From Dactylellina haptotyla (Eukaryota; Ascomycota; Orbiliomycetes; Orbiliales; Orbiliaceae): DNA of 64,000 nt. The stretch is from positions 2,852,001 through 2,916,000 of the forward strand of contig CM062379.1 in NCBI GenBank assembly GCA_031310005.1. Reading direction: 5' to 3'. Under the pieces are notes generated by a model that saw nothing but the letters and a program-made list of their open reading frames with translations, did not search any database and was not told the origin of the DNA. Positions within the stretch are counted from its first letter, which is position 1. Each line of letters begins with the position of its first letter. Positions 13,201-24,687 of this stretch are shown one piece after another. Both the position numbers and the translations under genes were made by a program.

Positions 13201-14359
13201 GTTAATTTGGGAGCTTTCTAAGCGTTCAATAACTACTTTCGTGTGTAATTCACTGAACCTGGCAAGTGTAAGGCACATATACGTCGTGGGGCCATGCTAA
13301 AGCGGTGCCGAAACCGAAATAAAGCGCATGACGGAATGTAAATGCAAACGATGGAGAAATCATCGCCTCGAACAACCGCTTAGCTGCTCGTCTTTCCCTC
13401 GGCTTCGAGACGTCTTCGTTCCTATTATGAGAAAAGCAAATAACACTATTACTTCGCAACCATGGATCTTTTTAATACGCATTCTCAGCATGCTTTCGTG
13501 AACGGGGCGTTTATTGCTCTTTGTCCCGCCCGATGCATATTGCCCTCGCCTCGCCCATGAACATTGGCAACACACTGATTGGTGGATGTTTTTTGACAGA
13601 CAGCTCCCACACAAAACCTCACCTTGTCCTGCATTCCCCATACAAACTTCTTCCGCTTCCCTGACACGAGATATAATTCTTCCTAGTCTCTCTCCCCACG
13701 GATCGTAAATCAGCTTTTTACCTGGTAACAGAAGATCCCGAATTTGCGGAGCGAGAAATTTAACCTTAACCAGACTGTCAGTGATAGACACCTGACGGGA
13801 AAAAAAAGAAAGATTAAAATGGGCCTGTGCCCTGTGCCTATATTAATAATTTATTATTGCATGAAATATATCTACATCTAAAAGTCCGTGGCTTAGTTTA
13901 ATGTAATACGATAAACGCTGAAACTATTCCTCCCCCCCCTAGTTCGGATAACAACGCCGTCATAGAGAGGAGAAGATCGAATAGTATTTCGTCTCATTGG
14001 CTGCACGCGATACTCGTCTCCGTACTTCTGCAACTTCATGGCGGGTCTCTGCTTTAGGAAAGTTATTTCACCGTCGCATTAAGAATAGGACAGCGTCCGC
14101 CCTCAGGATCGAACGATAATGCTAGTCTGGTCCGACCGAAAACAGTAAATAGTTTTTGTTCTTTTTACTATATTATATATTTTATTTTTTCTGGAAATCG
14201 TTCCACTTAGAATAAATGAATTTAAATATTCCGGAGTAAAGCGAAGCACGGTCCACATCTTTCTCCTCCAATAGGACCTTGCATACGAAACTACCCAGAG
14301 CTGAACATCAACCTCCGTTCAATCTTCCTTATTCTCCCTTCCCTTGAGTTTTAGGACGA
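10211..14359. other. 4.1-kb gene-poor spacer between convergent vosA and coq3
   Basis: The proximal part is T-rich and probably holds the vosA 3' UTR. A pyrimidine tract of TTTC and CT repeats lies at about 11968-12005. No intact gene was found. Overlapping minus-strand frames between 12717 and 13791 have a faintly protein-like look and are listed separately as a possible decayed gene. The stretch 13800-14340 is AT-rich and featureless. Confidence 0.5.
12717..13791 (-). pseudogene. possible decayed gene of unknown family
   Basis: On the minus strand, consecutive open segments lie in different frames (13791-13360, 13459-13250, 13278-13096, 13172-12948, 12947-12717). Some stretches look like real protein: a helix-like segment containing AKRLFEAMISPSFAFTF, then FSELHTKVVIERLESSQINW, then LPVFLTLLLLEYDHPQL. 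No simple set of introns joins them, and none starts with a good ATG. A very weak resemblance to membrane-associated DUF2236/mpaB-type oxygenases was considered, but key motifs are not visible. It may be a relic, or chance. Confidence 0.18.
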
Positions 14360-15322
14360 CTATAAGTCCCGGCGTACACCGAAGAAATAATTCCCGAACT
14401 CCTCGCTTCCCTTCAGAGATTTCCATCCTATGCCAGGAACGTATAGGCATCCCATGCTAAGCATTCCCTGGGATCCCCAGCCGGGTTGCTTTTCAAAAAA
14501 GGCTCTCATTTCGGGCTCATTGATGTATTTATGCCAATCATGGGTCCCTCTTGGTACTATGTGTAACAGGTCCTCGGCCAGTAATTTCGTAGTAAACCAG
14601 CTACTCCAGGTCCGGGCGATTGTGCTCATAACAATCCATCCGCCGGGCCGCACATGCCGCATACAGGTCTCGAGAAATGCGGCTGGGTATGGCACATGTT
14701 CGACTACCTCAAACAAAGTGATAAGATCGAATTGCCGATCTGGCGAATAATCATCAATCGTGGAGTTAACGTATTGTAATTTTCCGGGCAACGTTGGGTC
14801 CTTCATGGCGTGCGCTCGAGCAATTGCTAGGACCTGTTCGGACGGATCCAGTCCGATAACTTTGGCTGTTGTTGGCAGTCTCGCCATCGCTTCAGAGAAT
14901 ATCCCACCACCACACCCGACATCCAGCACATTAAGCCCTTTTCCCAGTCCCTCCTTTGCTGCTCCTGCATCTGAATGTGCTTCGCTAGCGCCACCTATTG
15001 ACAAGCAATGTTTTACAAAGTCGATTCTCATGGGATTCATCAGATGGAGCAGGCGAGACGGCCCCTGTGCGTCCCACCATGTTGAAGCAAGGGCGTTGAA
15101 ATGGGAGACTTCAATTGGATCTACTCCGCCTCTACCGCTTGAATTACCTGGACCTCCCTGACCACCTTGGTATGCTGTTGATGATGAATGGTGCCTTACA
15201 TTATGCCGTCCGAGTCTTGGACCTGTGATATACGAGCCGGCAAGTCTGATCAAGCGTCGTGGGACCATCTGAGAGGAAGAATGGGACAGGGGCGCGCCGA
15301 CCCGTAGTATCCGCCCCAACAT
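14360..15322 (-). CDS. coq3: ubiquinone biosynthesis O-methyltransferase Coq3, mitochondrial
   Basis: An intronless frame of 320 residues starts at the ATG at 15322. It performs the two S-adenosylmethionine-dependent O-methylations of the coenzyme Q ring, at the matrix face of the inner mitochondrial membrane in the CoQ synthome. The N-terminal 50 residues are rich in Arg, Ser and His with almost no acid, as expected of a matrix presequence. A UbiG/Coq3 hallmark follows (HFNALASTWWD, residues 74-84). SAM motif I is VLDVGCGGG at 132-140, then GLDPSEQ, then the FDLITLFEVVEHV block, then PGGWIVMSTIART. Length and order match the family. A Gly-rich linker (residues 51-67) precedes the enzyme domain. 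It is convergent with vosA across a long spacer and shows no truncation. Confidence 0.95.
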   Translation of the reverse strand: MLGRILRVGAPLSHSSSQMVPRRLIRLAGSYITGPRLGRHNVRHHSSSTAYQGGQGGPGNSSGRGGVDPIEVSHFNALASTWWDAQGPSRLLHLMNPMRIDFVKHCLSIGGASEAHSDAGAAKEGLGKGLNVLDVGCGGGIFSEAMARLPTTAKVIGLDPSEQVLAIARAHAMKDPTLPGKLQYVNSTIDDYSPDRQFDLITLFEVVEHVPYPAAFLETCMRHVRPGGWIVMSTIARTWSSWFTTKLLAEDLLHIVPRGTHDWHKYINEPEMRAFFEKQPGWGSQGMLSMGCLYVPGIGWKSLKGSEEFGNYFFGVRRDL

Positions 15323-16250
15323 TACAAAGAGGAGTCGTCTTGGCTGCGAATGGAAAAATTTTGATTACATGTTGCGATGATTGTGGAACAAGGACAAAAC
15401 GGATGAAGTACTTTGGCGAGCCGATGTTTGATATCACGTGAATGTCAAACTTTGTTGCATTTCGCGGGCGTCAACACACTTGAGTACTGTGTTGCTGTCC
15501 GGAACCGACCTGCATATCTAGTTAAGGTTCAAGTTTTGAGAGCCTCAGTAAGATATTAAATAGATTCCTTTATTGAGGAAAGATCAAATACAATTATTTG
15601 TAGAATACGAAAGACTTTCAAATATTCTCTGACTATCTATTTAGATAACCCTTTTGTCTGCGCAGCTGGATACTGTGTTAAGTTGGTCTCGCGGTGTTAA
15701 GTTTAGAACGCGAAAGTGCTTTGTTATTTAAATTCGTATGGGCTATAATGATAGTTATAGGTACATATAACCAAGCTTCAGAATCCAAATATTTTCTTCA
15801 TAAATTGGCAGTACTTATATCGCTGATAGCAGGGATTTTCTGTCAAAATCAATTTCTTCGTCCAGTAGATATATCGGAGTTTTCTGGAACCAAATTATCG
15901 GACGATCAATATCGGAGACCCGCCGTAGATCTCTATAAAGTTAACATTGCAATCCTATATTTATCTCGTGGGCTGCACCTGTATACGTAGTCCGCCCACC
16001 CCCAAATATTCAAAGATAGTGCATGTCGGTCAGGCGATCACAGTGAAAAATATCGTGGTGACTCGGAGGCCAATGATTAGCCAATATGTGCAGACGTATT
16101 ATACTAAAATTGCTTCCTATCTACCTGCACGCTACAACTTACCTAAGTAACAAGACGTTGTCTTCTAAGTCACTCATAAAAGCCTCTTACTATACGGATT
16201 AAATATCAGTGTTAATATCTGATAAGTCATATTATAATTTATTGATAAAA
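15323..16250. promoter_or_regulatory. divergent intergenic region between coq3 and the small protein gene
   Basis: About 0.9 kb, AT-rich especially at 15540-16250, with only small open frames. It separates two divergently read genes and so probably holds both promoters. A frame at 15694-15990 begins at a non-ATG codon and has no recognisable motif. I see no RNA gene. Confidence 0.45.
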
Positions 16251-16913
16251 ATGACATCTATTCATATAGGGGGGATGGAAGATCGGTGTTTCCGAGCTGA
16301 AGTCCGAGACTCCAGAGTCAAGCTCATTATGAGATTTCCCAGTGCACATACGCAACCTATAAAGGCTGGAATTGCTTCTACGGATTCGGTTTCCTATCCA
16401 TCTTCTCTCCCTCTGATATCCTCTCAAAACCGATCACCTATCGGGGAGGGCAATCAAAACCCTTCTCCAGAACCGCGAGTCAAGAAAGTCAGAGCAAACT
16501 ACACGCAAGGCAAACATGTAGTTTACACGTCTTCAGAATCTTCAACCTCACGATGTCGATCAGACTCATCGAGCTCTATAAATCTCTCTTCCGCCTCTAC
16601 GATCGATGAAGCGCCCACCCCTTCATTAAAGAGCGAGTCACCACTACCAGAGCAAGGGACAGCATCTGGCTTGCGAGACAAAGAGCAAGGCCAAGAGAAA
16701 GGAAAGAGGGCAAATACGCCTAACACCTCGACTGAAACCATTGAACCGAGCGTACTAGCGACAGAGAATCCAGAGGTATTGGATGAGGATGTGATCCTCG
16801 GTGCTGTCGCTTTGATGAAGTTTTACTACAACGACATGCCTAGGGAAAGGCGAGATAGCTTGGTTAGCACATTGAAGACTGACTATCTCGAGAATCTCGA
16901 CAAACGGCGATAG
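16251..16913 (+). CDS. hypothetical 220-residue Ser/Pro-rich protein
   Basis: A single open frame starts at an ATG with a good AAAATGAC context. The frame is open further upstream, from 16209, but without a better ATG. The middle (about residues 45-180) is disordered and rich in Ser, Pro, Glu and Thr, with Ser runs and a basic patch (RVKKVRANY). The C-terminal 50 residues look folded and helical, containing ILGAVALMKFYYNDMPRERR, and the protein ends in basic residues. I do not recognise a family. The helical end could be a protein-interaction segment. It lies between coq3 and mlp1 with AT-rich flanks. No introns are evident, which is unusual among its intron-rich neighbours, so a chance frame cannot be fully excluded. 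Confidence 0.55.
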   Translation: MTSIHIGGMEDRCFRAEVRDSRVKLIMRFPSAHTQPIKAGIASTDSVSYPSSLPLISSQNRSPIGEGNQNPSPEPRVKKVRANYTQGKHVVYTSSESSTSRCRSDSSSSINLSSASTIDEAPTPSLKSESPLPEQGTASGLRDKEQGQEKGKRANTPNTSTETIEPSVLATENPEVLDEDVILGAVALMKFYYNDMPRERRDSLVSTLKTDYLENLDKRR

Positions 16914-18033
16914 TATATCCGGGTTCTAAACTCAACTTTCTTTCATTTATCTCATTTGCGAATACAGTTACTATAGATCTGTTATCGTAGCGTTTTTCCT
17001 TTTTACTTAACATTTGTTTTTTTCTTACACTATTTACATATTTCATTCGGCGTTTTCGGTACGTTTTATGACTCTATGGCTTCACGAAAGATTGAACTTC
17101 AAATAGTTCTGTATTGGCTCTATGAATCATGGCATGCGCTTGCTTTTCTGTCTGCTGCACTCGAGCCCATATGCAACTTCTGTGGGATTTCTAGTCTACC
17201 AGAATCGACCAAGACTTTTCAATCAGTAATCTACGTAGCGAAATTGTTCGTTGAACGGTAAAAGATAAAAATCCAGCACTACCTGCTGTGATTGTGTCCG
17301 ACATTCCATTACTTCAGCTATGTTTTTAGAAAAAATGAAGACTAAGAAAATGCAAAAGAGTGATAGGTAGCCAAAAACATGAAGGGAGACGACTATATAA
17401 ATGCATTTACAAGAAAAAAAAAAGAACAGCGATTTAAAAAGCGGGAGAAAATAAAAGAATTGATTGGTCGTAATAGGGAAAGACAATTGTTTTAAAAGGA
17501 AAAAGCTTAACACCGGAGAAAAAATACAACAAAGAGAGATCCTATATGCATGCCGACGCGTTACAAGATATCATGCCCGATTTTTTTGTTTGCGAGAAAC
17601 AGAACATTCTTGGATTTTGGTACATGGGTAAAACAATTGCGGAATAAAAAATAGATGAAGCAGATTTAGGCCGTAACAACGGCAGGGAGGCGAGACGAGA
17701 GAAACCAAGAAAAAAGATTTACGTCGGTCCGAAGCGGTGAAGACGATCAAGTCTTTTATCCTTGGGAGGAGCTGGAGTGGAGGGACGTCTCTAAGGTCGC
17801 AAACTGTCTGGCTCGGGGGAACTTTCCGTTTGTTCAAGTTCTCTCAAGTGCGAACGAAGAGGCGTTAGAGATGGAGGGGTTGATCTTGGTCTATTGATAT
17901 GAGGTATTCGGGGAGGTTGGATAACTTCTGGGACTCTTCGAGAACAAGAATGGGTTTCCTAATATTCGCCATCCCATTTCTGGCTACGGTATTGTGTTTG
18001 CTGAAGAACCAATGGACTGAACGAGTGACCATT
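16914..18033. other. convergent spacer, 3' UTR region of mlp1
   Basis: About 1.1 kb of AT-rich DNA lies between two genes read toward each other. Short frames on both strands have no protein-like character; one (17223-17513, minus) is a T-tract artefact rich in Phe and Leu. Nothing else was recognised. Confidence 0.5.
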
Positions 18034-21000
18034 CTATTCTTCACTCTTCTGTCTCTTCGTCGGGTCGTCTGCAGGGACTTCTAGGTCTTCCCTGCCGCGC
18101 TTGTTACCAACACCTGGCGCGAATGCTCTGACCTGAGGGTTTAGCTGGGGGGCTGCTTGGCCGGGAACAGGAATACTGGTAGGTTGGGGGGTCTGATGAG
18201 GTTGGACGGCAACTCCACCTTGCGGGCCACCGCGGCTCAGTCTATGACCGAAGGCACCGCGTCCTGCCGCTCCGCCTCGAGGTAGCTGAGATTGAGGCTG
18301 ACCAGTAGGGCCCGCACCAAAGGCAGGTTGAACATTCCCTGGCTGAGGTATTCCTGGCTGAACTTGCTGCATTCCTCCACGGGGAACACCAAATGCACCC
18401 CTAATCGCACCGCCTCCCCTAGGAATACCGGATTGGATATTACCTCGAATGTTTTTCATCCCACCTGGGTTGCCACCAGGAGCCACAGGTTGCGGTAATC
18501 CAGTTGGTTGGCCACCCATTTGCTGGGCCTGGGCTTGCATCTGACCAAACGCAGAAGCAACTTGAGGGGTAGTCTGTTGACCGAAAGCAGGAGCTTGACT
18601 TGGGGTGGTAGCGCGAGGTGCACCAAAGGCAGGAGCAACTGGGGCACTGGGCTGTGGGATGTGGCTTTGTGGCGGTTGCACAGGCGACTGAAGTGTAAGC
18701 TGTGCGCCAGGGACTCCTTCAAGTGTTTTGACTTTCTCCATCAAATCCTTGTTTTTCTTTTCAAGCATGGAAACTTGGACCTTTGTTCTCATCTGCATTT
18801 CTTTTCGTCCAGACTCCCGTGCATCCTCAATCTTCTTGCTGAGCTCTGCCTCCTTGGTCGCTAGCTCAGTCGCGTGCTGTTCTTTCAGTGCGTTCAGCTC
18901 GGCTTCGTTCGATTCGCTGCTAGCAGCCTGGGGGGCACCTTCAGCTGGCTGAACAGCGGTTTCCTTTTTCGCGGCCTCCAACTTATCCGCAAATTCCTTC
19001 TCTAATTTCTCCTTTTGTTGAGCGATACGGGCCTCGACGTTCTTCTTGATAATGGCCTTCATGTTCTCTTCGTGCCGTTTCATCGAAGCTTGAGTCGTTT
19101 CAAGTTTCTTTTCAAGTTCATCCGCCTTCGCCGCATGTTCTTGTTCAAGCGTAGTAACCTTCTCCTGAGCCGCTTGAAGTTCGGTGCGGAGTTGCTGTTC
19201 GATTTCGGATGGATCAGCAGATACGGGAGGTACCGTGCTTTCCTGGGCTGGAGCAGCAGCCTTCGCCGCCTCAACACTTGCTTGCAGTTCGGTGACTTGA
19301 GTGGTAAGTTGCTCGGTTGTCGTCTTGAGATCCGCAATCTCTTTATCCTTCGCCGCTGCCAAATCCGTGATCTCCTTGTCCTTCGAAGCCGTCATCTTTT
19401 GTACGTGGTTTCTGGCACTAGCCGTATAACTCTCGCGCAGACGTTTCTTCTCGTCTTCAAACTTTTGCTTCTCTTCGGCAAGACGCTGTTCGACGACAGC
19501 TTCGATCGAAGCTGCGTCGCCTGCTGCATCGCTAGCTGGTTGGTTCGCGGCGGCTCTGGCTTCGATCTCTGGAATCTTCTCCGCAAGCCGGCGCTCAACC
19601 TCTGCCTCAATCTGTTCGTTCGACATGGCTGGTGCTTCACCAGTCGCCTGGCTTGCACTAGAAGCCGCTACCTGGGCTTCGAGGTTCGTAACTTGAGCTT
19701 GTGCCGCTTCTAGTCTCGCCTTGCATTCGGACTGTAAATTCGTATTAGCATAGATTTATATCGACCTTAAGACACCAACTGATGGACTTACCAGTTCCTG
19801 GATCGTTGCCTGTATCTGAGCGTTTTGTTGAGCTTGCTGCATCTGGAACTGCTGTGTCAATGCGTTCTTCTCAGCCTCAAAAGAAGCACGCATCTGGCCG
19901 AGCGCTTCCTCGGAATCGGCGGACGTGCTGGCGGCTGCTTGAGCTTGAGCTTGTTCAAGGCTGGCCTTGAGTTCGTTGATCTCGGTCTTCTGTGTCTCGA
20001 TTTCCTTTCGGCGCGCAGACAGCTTCTCCTTACTATCGGTAACAAGCTTATCAAGACGACTTCTCCACTTGCCAGCTTCCTTCGTAGGAGCATCTAGGAG
20101 TTCAGCGGTCTTCGCTTCGAGCTCAGCGTTCTTTGCCTCGAATTCAACGTTCTTGGCTTGCATTTGCTCCTCAGCCGCTACCAACTTGCCTTGTGCCTCC
20201 TCGAACTGTTCTTGGACCGACTTGAGTTGATCTTTGAGGGCTTCAAGCTCAGCCGGGTCAATTCGCTGTAAACATGTAAAAAAATTAGCACATATTCCTA
20301 AACCAGGTCACGCGAAAATTTATACGTACGTCATATTTCTGAAGGATCTGGTTGGTCCTAGCCTTCCACCGTTCATTATCCTCCTGCAACAGCTTCATCT
20401 GTCCATCTTTAACTTCAACATCTCCTTCGAGCATGGTAATCTTCTCCTCCAAAGGCTCAATCTTCGTCTTAAGTTCCACGACCTCCTTCCGTAAGTTTTC
20501 AGCCGCAGCGGCGAATCTATCACGTTCCGCACGTAGGGTAACATTACTCTCACGAATGACAGTAAGCTCGCCCATCTTTTGCTTGATTTCTTCGTTCTGA
20601 GCCGCAAGTCGCATAGACTCCGACTCCTTAGCGCGCTCTTCGGACAGGGTAACGCGGACCTCGTCGAGTTGCTTCCTGGTGTGATCAAGCTGTGTCTTCA
20701 CTCTCTTGGCCTCCTGAGTTTGCAGCTCGAGTTGTATTTCGATAATCTCCTTTTCGCGACGTAGGTATGTGATAACCTCTCTGAGTTCCTCTAAAGATTG
20801 ATCAGAAGTGGCAATTTCGAGCTGACCAATCGCACGTTCGCGATCCTTCTGTAGCTCGGCGATTTGCTGGCTAACGACCTCGAACTGGGTGTGCACCATC
20901 TTGTTCTGCTTAGAAAGGTCGTCGCAGCGTGCTCTGACCTCTTTGAGCTCCTTCTCGTACGTTTCTTTCTGTCCTTCCCAGCTCGCAGCTGACGACTCGA

Positions 21001-24000
21001 GCATAGACTTGGCGGTATCCGCTTCCGTCTTGAATCCGTGAACTTGCATTTTGAGATTCGTGTATTCCGCTCTAATCTTTTGTAGAGTATCCGCGGCCTG
21101 AGCGTGTTTCATAAGTTCTTGTTCATACGACTGCTGGGCTTCTTGAGCAATGTGTGCTTGTCGTTTGAGATCATCTTGGTGGTGTTTGCTGGCCATCATT
21201 TGGCTCTTGACTTCCTCCTTGAGACTTGCAATCTCAGACTCTTGTAACTTGAGCTGATCCTCCTTGATGCGAACGCTCTCGTCTTGTTCTTGACGCAATC
21301 TCGAGAGCTCTTCGTTGGATGACTGTAACTCAGAGGTGATTTCCTCCATGCGCTGCTCAAGGTCTTGAATCTTGGCCTATTGGATTGTTAGCAATATTAA
21401 AATATGAAAATAGCTTGAGGTGCTACTTACGGTCTTCTCCTCAAGTTGCTGCTCAGTATCCTGTACGTAGGCCTCGTGCGAGTCGCTGAGGCTTTGAAGT
21501 GCATCTTCACTGCTCTGGCTGATCTCTTTGTATTTCTCAACATCAGCGTGGGCAGATTCCAGATCAGCTCTGGCAAGCTCAAGATTCCTCGTAAGGTCGC
21601 TAATCTCAATCTGAAGATCCTGCTCACGGTTGAGCGCTTCATCATCGTTACCCCGGGTGTTCTGTGGTTGAAGAACACCGATTTTCTCTTCAGCTGATTT
21701 GAGAGAAATTTGCAGTTCCTCGACCCTGGCTTGAAGGTGATCCTGTGTCGTCTTAGCAGCGACCATACCTTCTCGGGCAGAAGCAAGAGATGCGTTAATT
21801 TCATCGATCTTCCTCTGGGCCTCGCGGGCTTCGGTATCGCGACGCAATTGTAGTTTCTTGGTCTCCTCGACCTCGTCTGACAGTCGCTTCTTGGTGGAAT
21901 CAAGCTCGCCTTCGAGTCTGCCGAGTTGAGTTGTAAGACGCCTCTTCGCTTCCACTTCGAGCTGTTCCTTCTCCGTCTGCATAACCTGTAAGCTGTTGAT
22001 AGTGCTCTTAAGCTGTGCTCTCTCGGACAAGAGGTTGTCGTTGTCCTTGGAAAGACGCTCTTCAATGTTCTTCCACAAATCCTTCTCAGCCTTCAGTTTA
22101 ACATTGTCGTTTCGAATACTATCAAGCATGGACCGGTTCTCAACCAACTCTTGTTCGATTTGCTGGCTGCGAAGGTCCAATTTAGCATGAAGATCCGATA
22201 GCTCCTGGTTTCGCTTGTGTAGTTCTCGGTTTTCGTTGCTCATCATGGTGATATTGCCGGACAACATTTCATATCGAGAGGTAGCCAGTTCTAGTTGCCC
22301 ATTCAGCCTCGTAAGTTGTATTTGCAAGTCGTTCTTTTCGTTCTGAAGAGCTACGGCCTGTTCACGCAAAGTCTTCTGATCCGTGGCCGCCTCCATCTTG
22401 TACTGATCGAAAGATTGTTGTAGTTCGCGTAGAAGCTGCCCATAGTCTTGCTTGTCGCCAGACTCCGCCTCGGCTTCCCGAACAGATTGTCGCATAGGGT
22501 TCTTCTCGTTATCGGCTTGCATTTCCGCCGGAAGTTGATTACGGTGCTGCAACATTCGCCTGAACATGTCACGTTCTCGAACGAAGGTTTCAGCTCGCTT
22601 CTCGAGACTGCGAATCTCATCCCGCATGCTCTCCAAGGTTTGTTGCATCTCTTGGAGCTCACGAGCCTTTTCACCTTCAGCCTCCATACGCATCTGCTCT
22701 TCGTGGTCCTCCAGTTGTTTTCCAACGGCACGGGTGGCACGCAGGAGCTCTGCATTTTGCTCTTGGAGTTCTTTGATATTCGAAAACACAACTAAACGTT
22801 CGCTGATAAGACGGTCAGTATCCGTTTGGGGAAGACCCATACTGATACCCTGGAGAGCCATCTTCTTGAACCGAGCCTGGTCGGCCGCTGACATAGGACC
22901 CATGCCCTGAGAAAGATGTTGAACCTCAGCCAGCAGGAACTGGATCTGGGCGCCGGAGTCTCTCAATTCTAAGCAGTGTTAGTAAACGATAATTATCAGT
23001 GCGAGTGTATATAGAAAAGCTTACGCTGTTTGAGAGCATCTAGCTCCTTTCCTCCATCCTTGATCTGTTTGTTCAAAACCTTCAATTCCTTTGCGCCTAA
23101 CTCGTTATTATTATTCGCTTCCTGCAAGAGTTCGCTCAAGATCACAATTTCTTCTGCAGCGCGATCGAGCTCAGCCTTCTGGCTTTCAAATTCTGGCCCC
23201 TTGTCTTCCAATTCTCGGATAAGCTCGTCGAAGCTCTCCTGCAGTCTCATATTGCGAGCATTGGCGGCTTCCAATTCACGCTTGACCGCAGCATAATCGG
23301 TGTAGACTTCGGTGAGCGACTTCCCGGATTTCTGGGACATGACAATAGCATGGGCGGCGGGCGATACTAGTTGGCGCTCTGGCGTGGATGCTCCTCTGAT
23401 GGGTGTCATAGGGGCACGACCTCTTCGGCCAGCAGCGGGAGATTGAATGATTGGCTGGACCGCACCAGAAGCGTATAAGCCCAAATCAGTCTCGAGACGC
23501 TCAATCTGGACCTCCAATTCTTCGATCTTCTTGTGGAGAACAGCCTGCTCTTCGCGGAGGGCCTCGTTGAGAGCCTGTATCCTGCCGACCTCCTCGGCCG
23601 ACTGAGACTGTTGTTGTTCTCTAAGATCTTCCAATTGCTTGATGCGTTCCCTGGCGGATTTGGCGCTGTTCTCCCAAAGGTCGGCGAGCCTCTTCGCATT
23701 TGAAATTTCGGTTCGGAAATCGTCCTCTCGGGATGCCAAGTCTTCAGTCAATGACTTGACCCGGTGTTGATACTCCTCCACTTTGTGGCAGACCTCCTCG
23801 TAGCGTTTCGTGAGACCGTTTGCTTTTTGTTCGGCCATGTGGGCTTTCGACTGCGCATCCTCCAAACCTCTCTCCAGCTGGCTGATCTGCGCACTCTTTT
23901 CCTTCCTGTACTTCGAGAAGTCCTGCTGTTTTTCGTGGAGCTCATTTTCAAGCCAGTCGTTGTTCTTCTTTACTATTTCCAACTCTTGTCTGACGTTTTG

Positions 24001-24687
24001 CTCGTGGAATTTGGCTGCAGATTGTGCGGACTCCGCTTGTTGGGTTCTCGCCTCCAAAGCGTTCATCTCACGGCGGAGTTCGATGAACTTGGCCTGCTGG
24101 CGGCTGTACTCCTCCTGCATCTCATCGACTTCGGTGCTCTTTCTGGTGAGGGCTTCGAGGGTCTCGCGCTTTTCGGATTCCAGGGTGGAGATACGGGATT
24201 TAAGGGACCGGGTTTCTTCACCGGAAGACGACGAACTGTTTCGAAGCTGGTTGAGATCGGCTTCGATGGTAACACGCTTTGATTCTATAAAATCATAAAA
24301 AAGTATATATGTTAGGAGCCATGTCATCCAAGATTTCAAACATCAAAGAATATATCGTTAATTACCGGCTTCGGCAACCTGTTTCCGAAGATCCTGGGTC
24401 TCCGCCTGTGCCGTCTCCATTCTGTTCTTCATGCTGTTCACCCGGGCGTTCGCCGTGCGGGCATTCTGCTCCAATTCCACTTCTAGCCGTAGTTTGTCCG
24501 CCTTGACTTCATCGTGAAGACGAGCCTTGGAGGTCAAAGCTTCGAGAAGGGTCGTGACGAAGGCTTCGCTGATACCGGCAAGGGATTCGATGGTTACCTG
24601 GGGTATTTCCAGGAACGCTGAGATCTTGGGAACATCGTAGTCCCCCACCGGCTGCGACGCTTGCGAGGGAGGAGCGTCGACCTCCAT
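18034..24687 (-). CDS. mlp1: Mlp1/Tpr-type nuclear pore basket protein
   Basis: Six exons (24687-24366, 24284-23025, 22968-21431, 21376-20330, 20265-19792, 19731-18034) join in frame to 2112 residues. Almost all of residues 40-1900 is heptad-like coiled coil rich in Glu, Gln, Lys, Leu and Ala. The conserved Tpr/Mlp core appears around the 4/5 junction, where KWEN-type helices lead into an NQILQKYD-RIDP element typical of Mlp1 and Tpr. A tail of about 190 residues is Pro/Gln/Gly-rich with six AFG units and several RGG/RG steps. It ends in a basic bipartite-like signal around KRGRED and TKRQK. Mlp1/Tpr proteins form filaments of the nuclear basket and link mRNA surveillance, SUMO protease anchoring and spindle checkpoint proteins to the pore. 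Length agrees with the family. All five introns are 54-81 nt and phase-consistent. Confidence 0.95.

Noticed and set aside
14760-15161. 133-codon plus-strand frame inside coq3
   Set aside because: Antisense shadow of the methyltransferase gene; no independent motif.
19015-19713. 232-codon plus-strand frame opposite the last mlp1 exon
   Set aside because: It is the antisense of a Glu/Lys/Gln-rich coiled coil, which reads as Leu/Phe/Ser-rich; the sense gene is clear. Similar antisense frames at 23764-24298 were rejected for the same reason.
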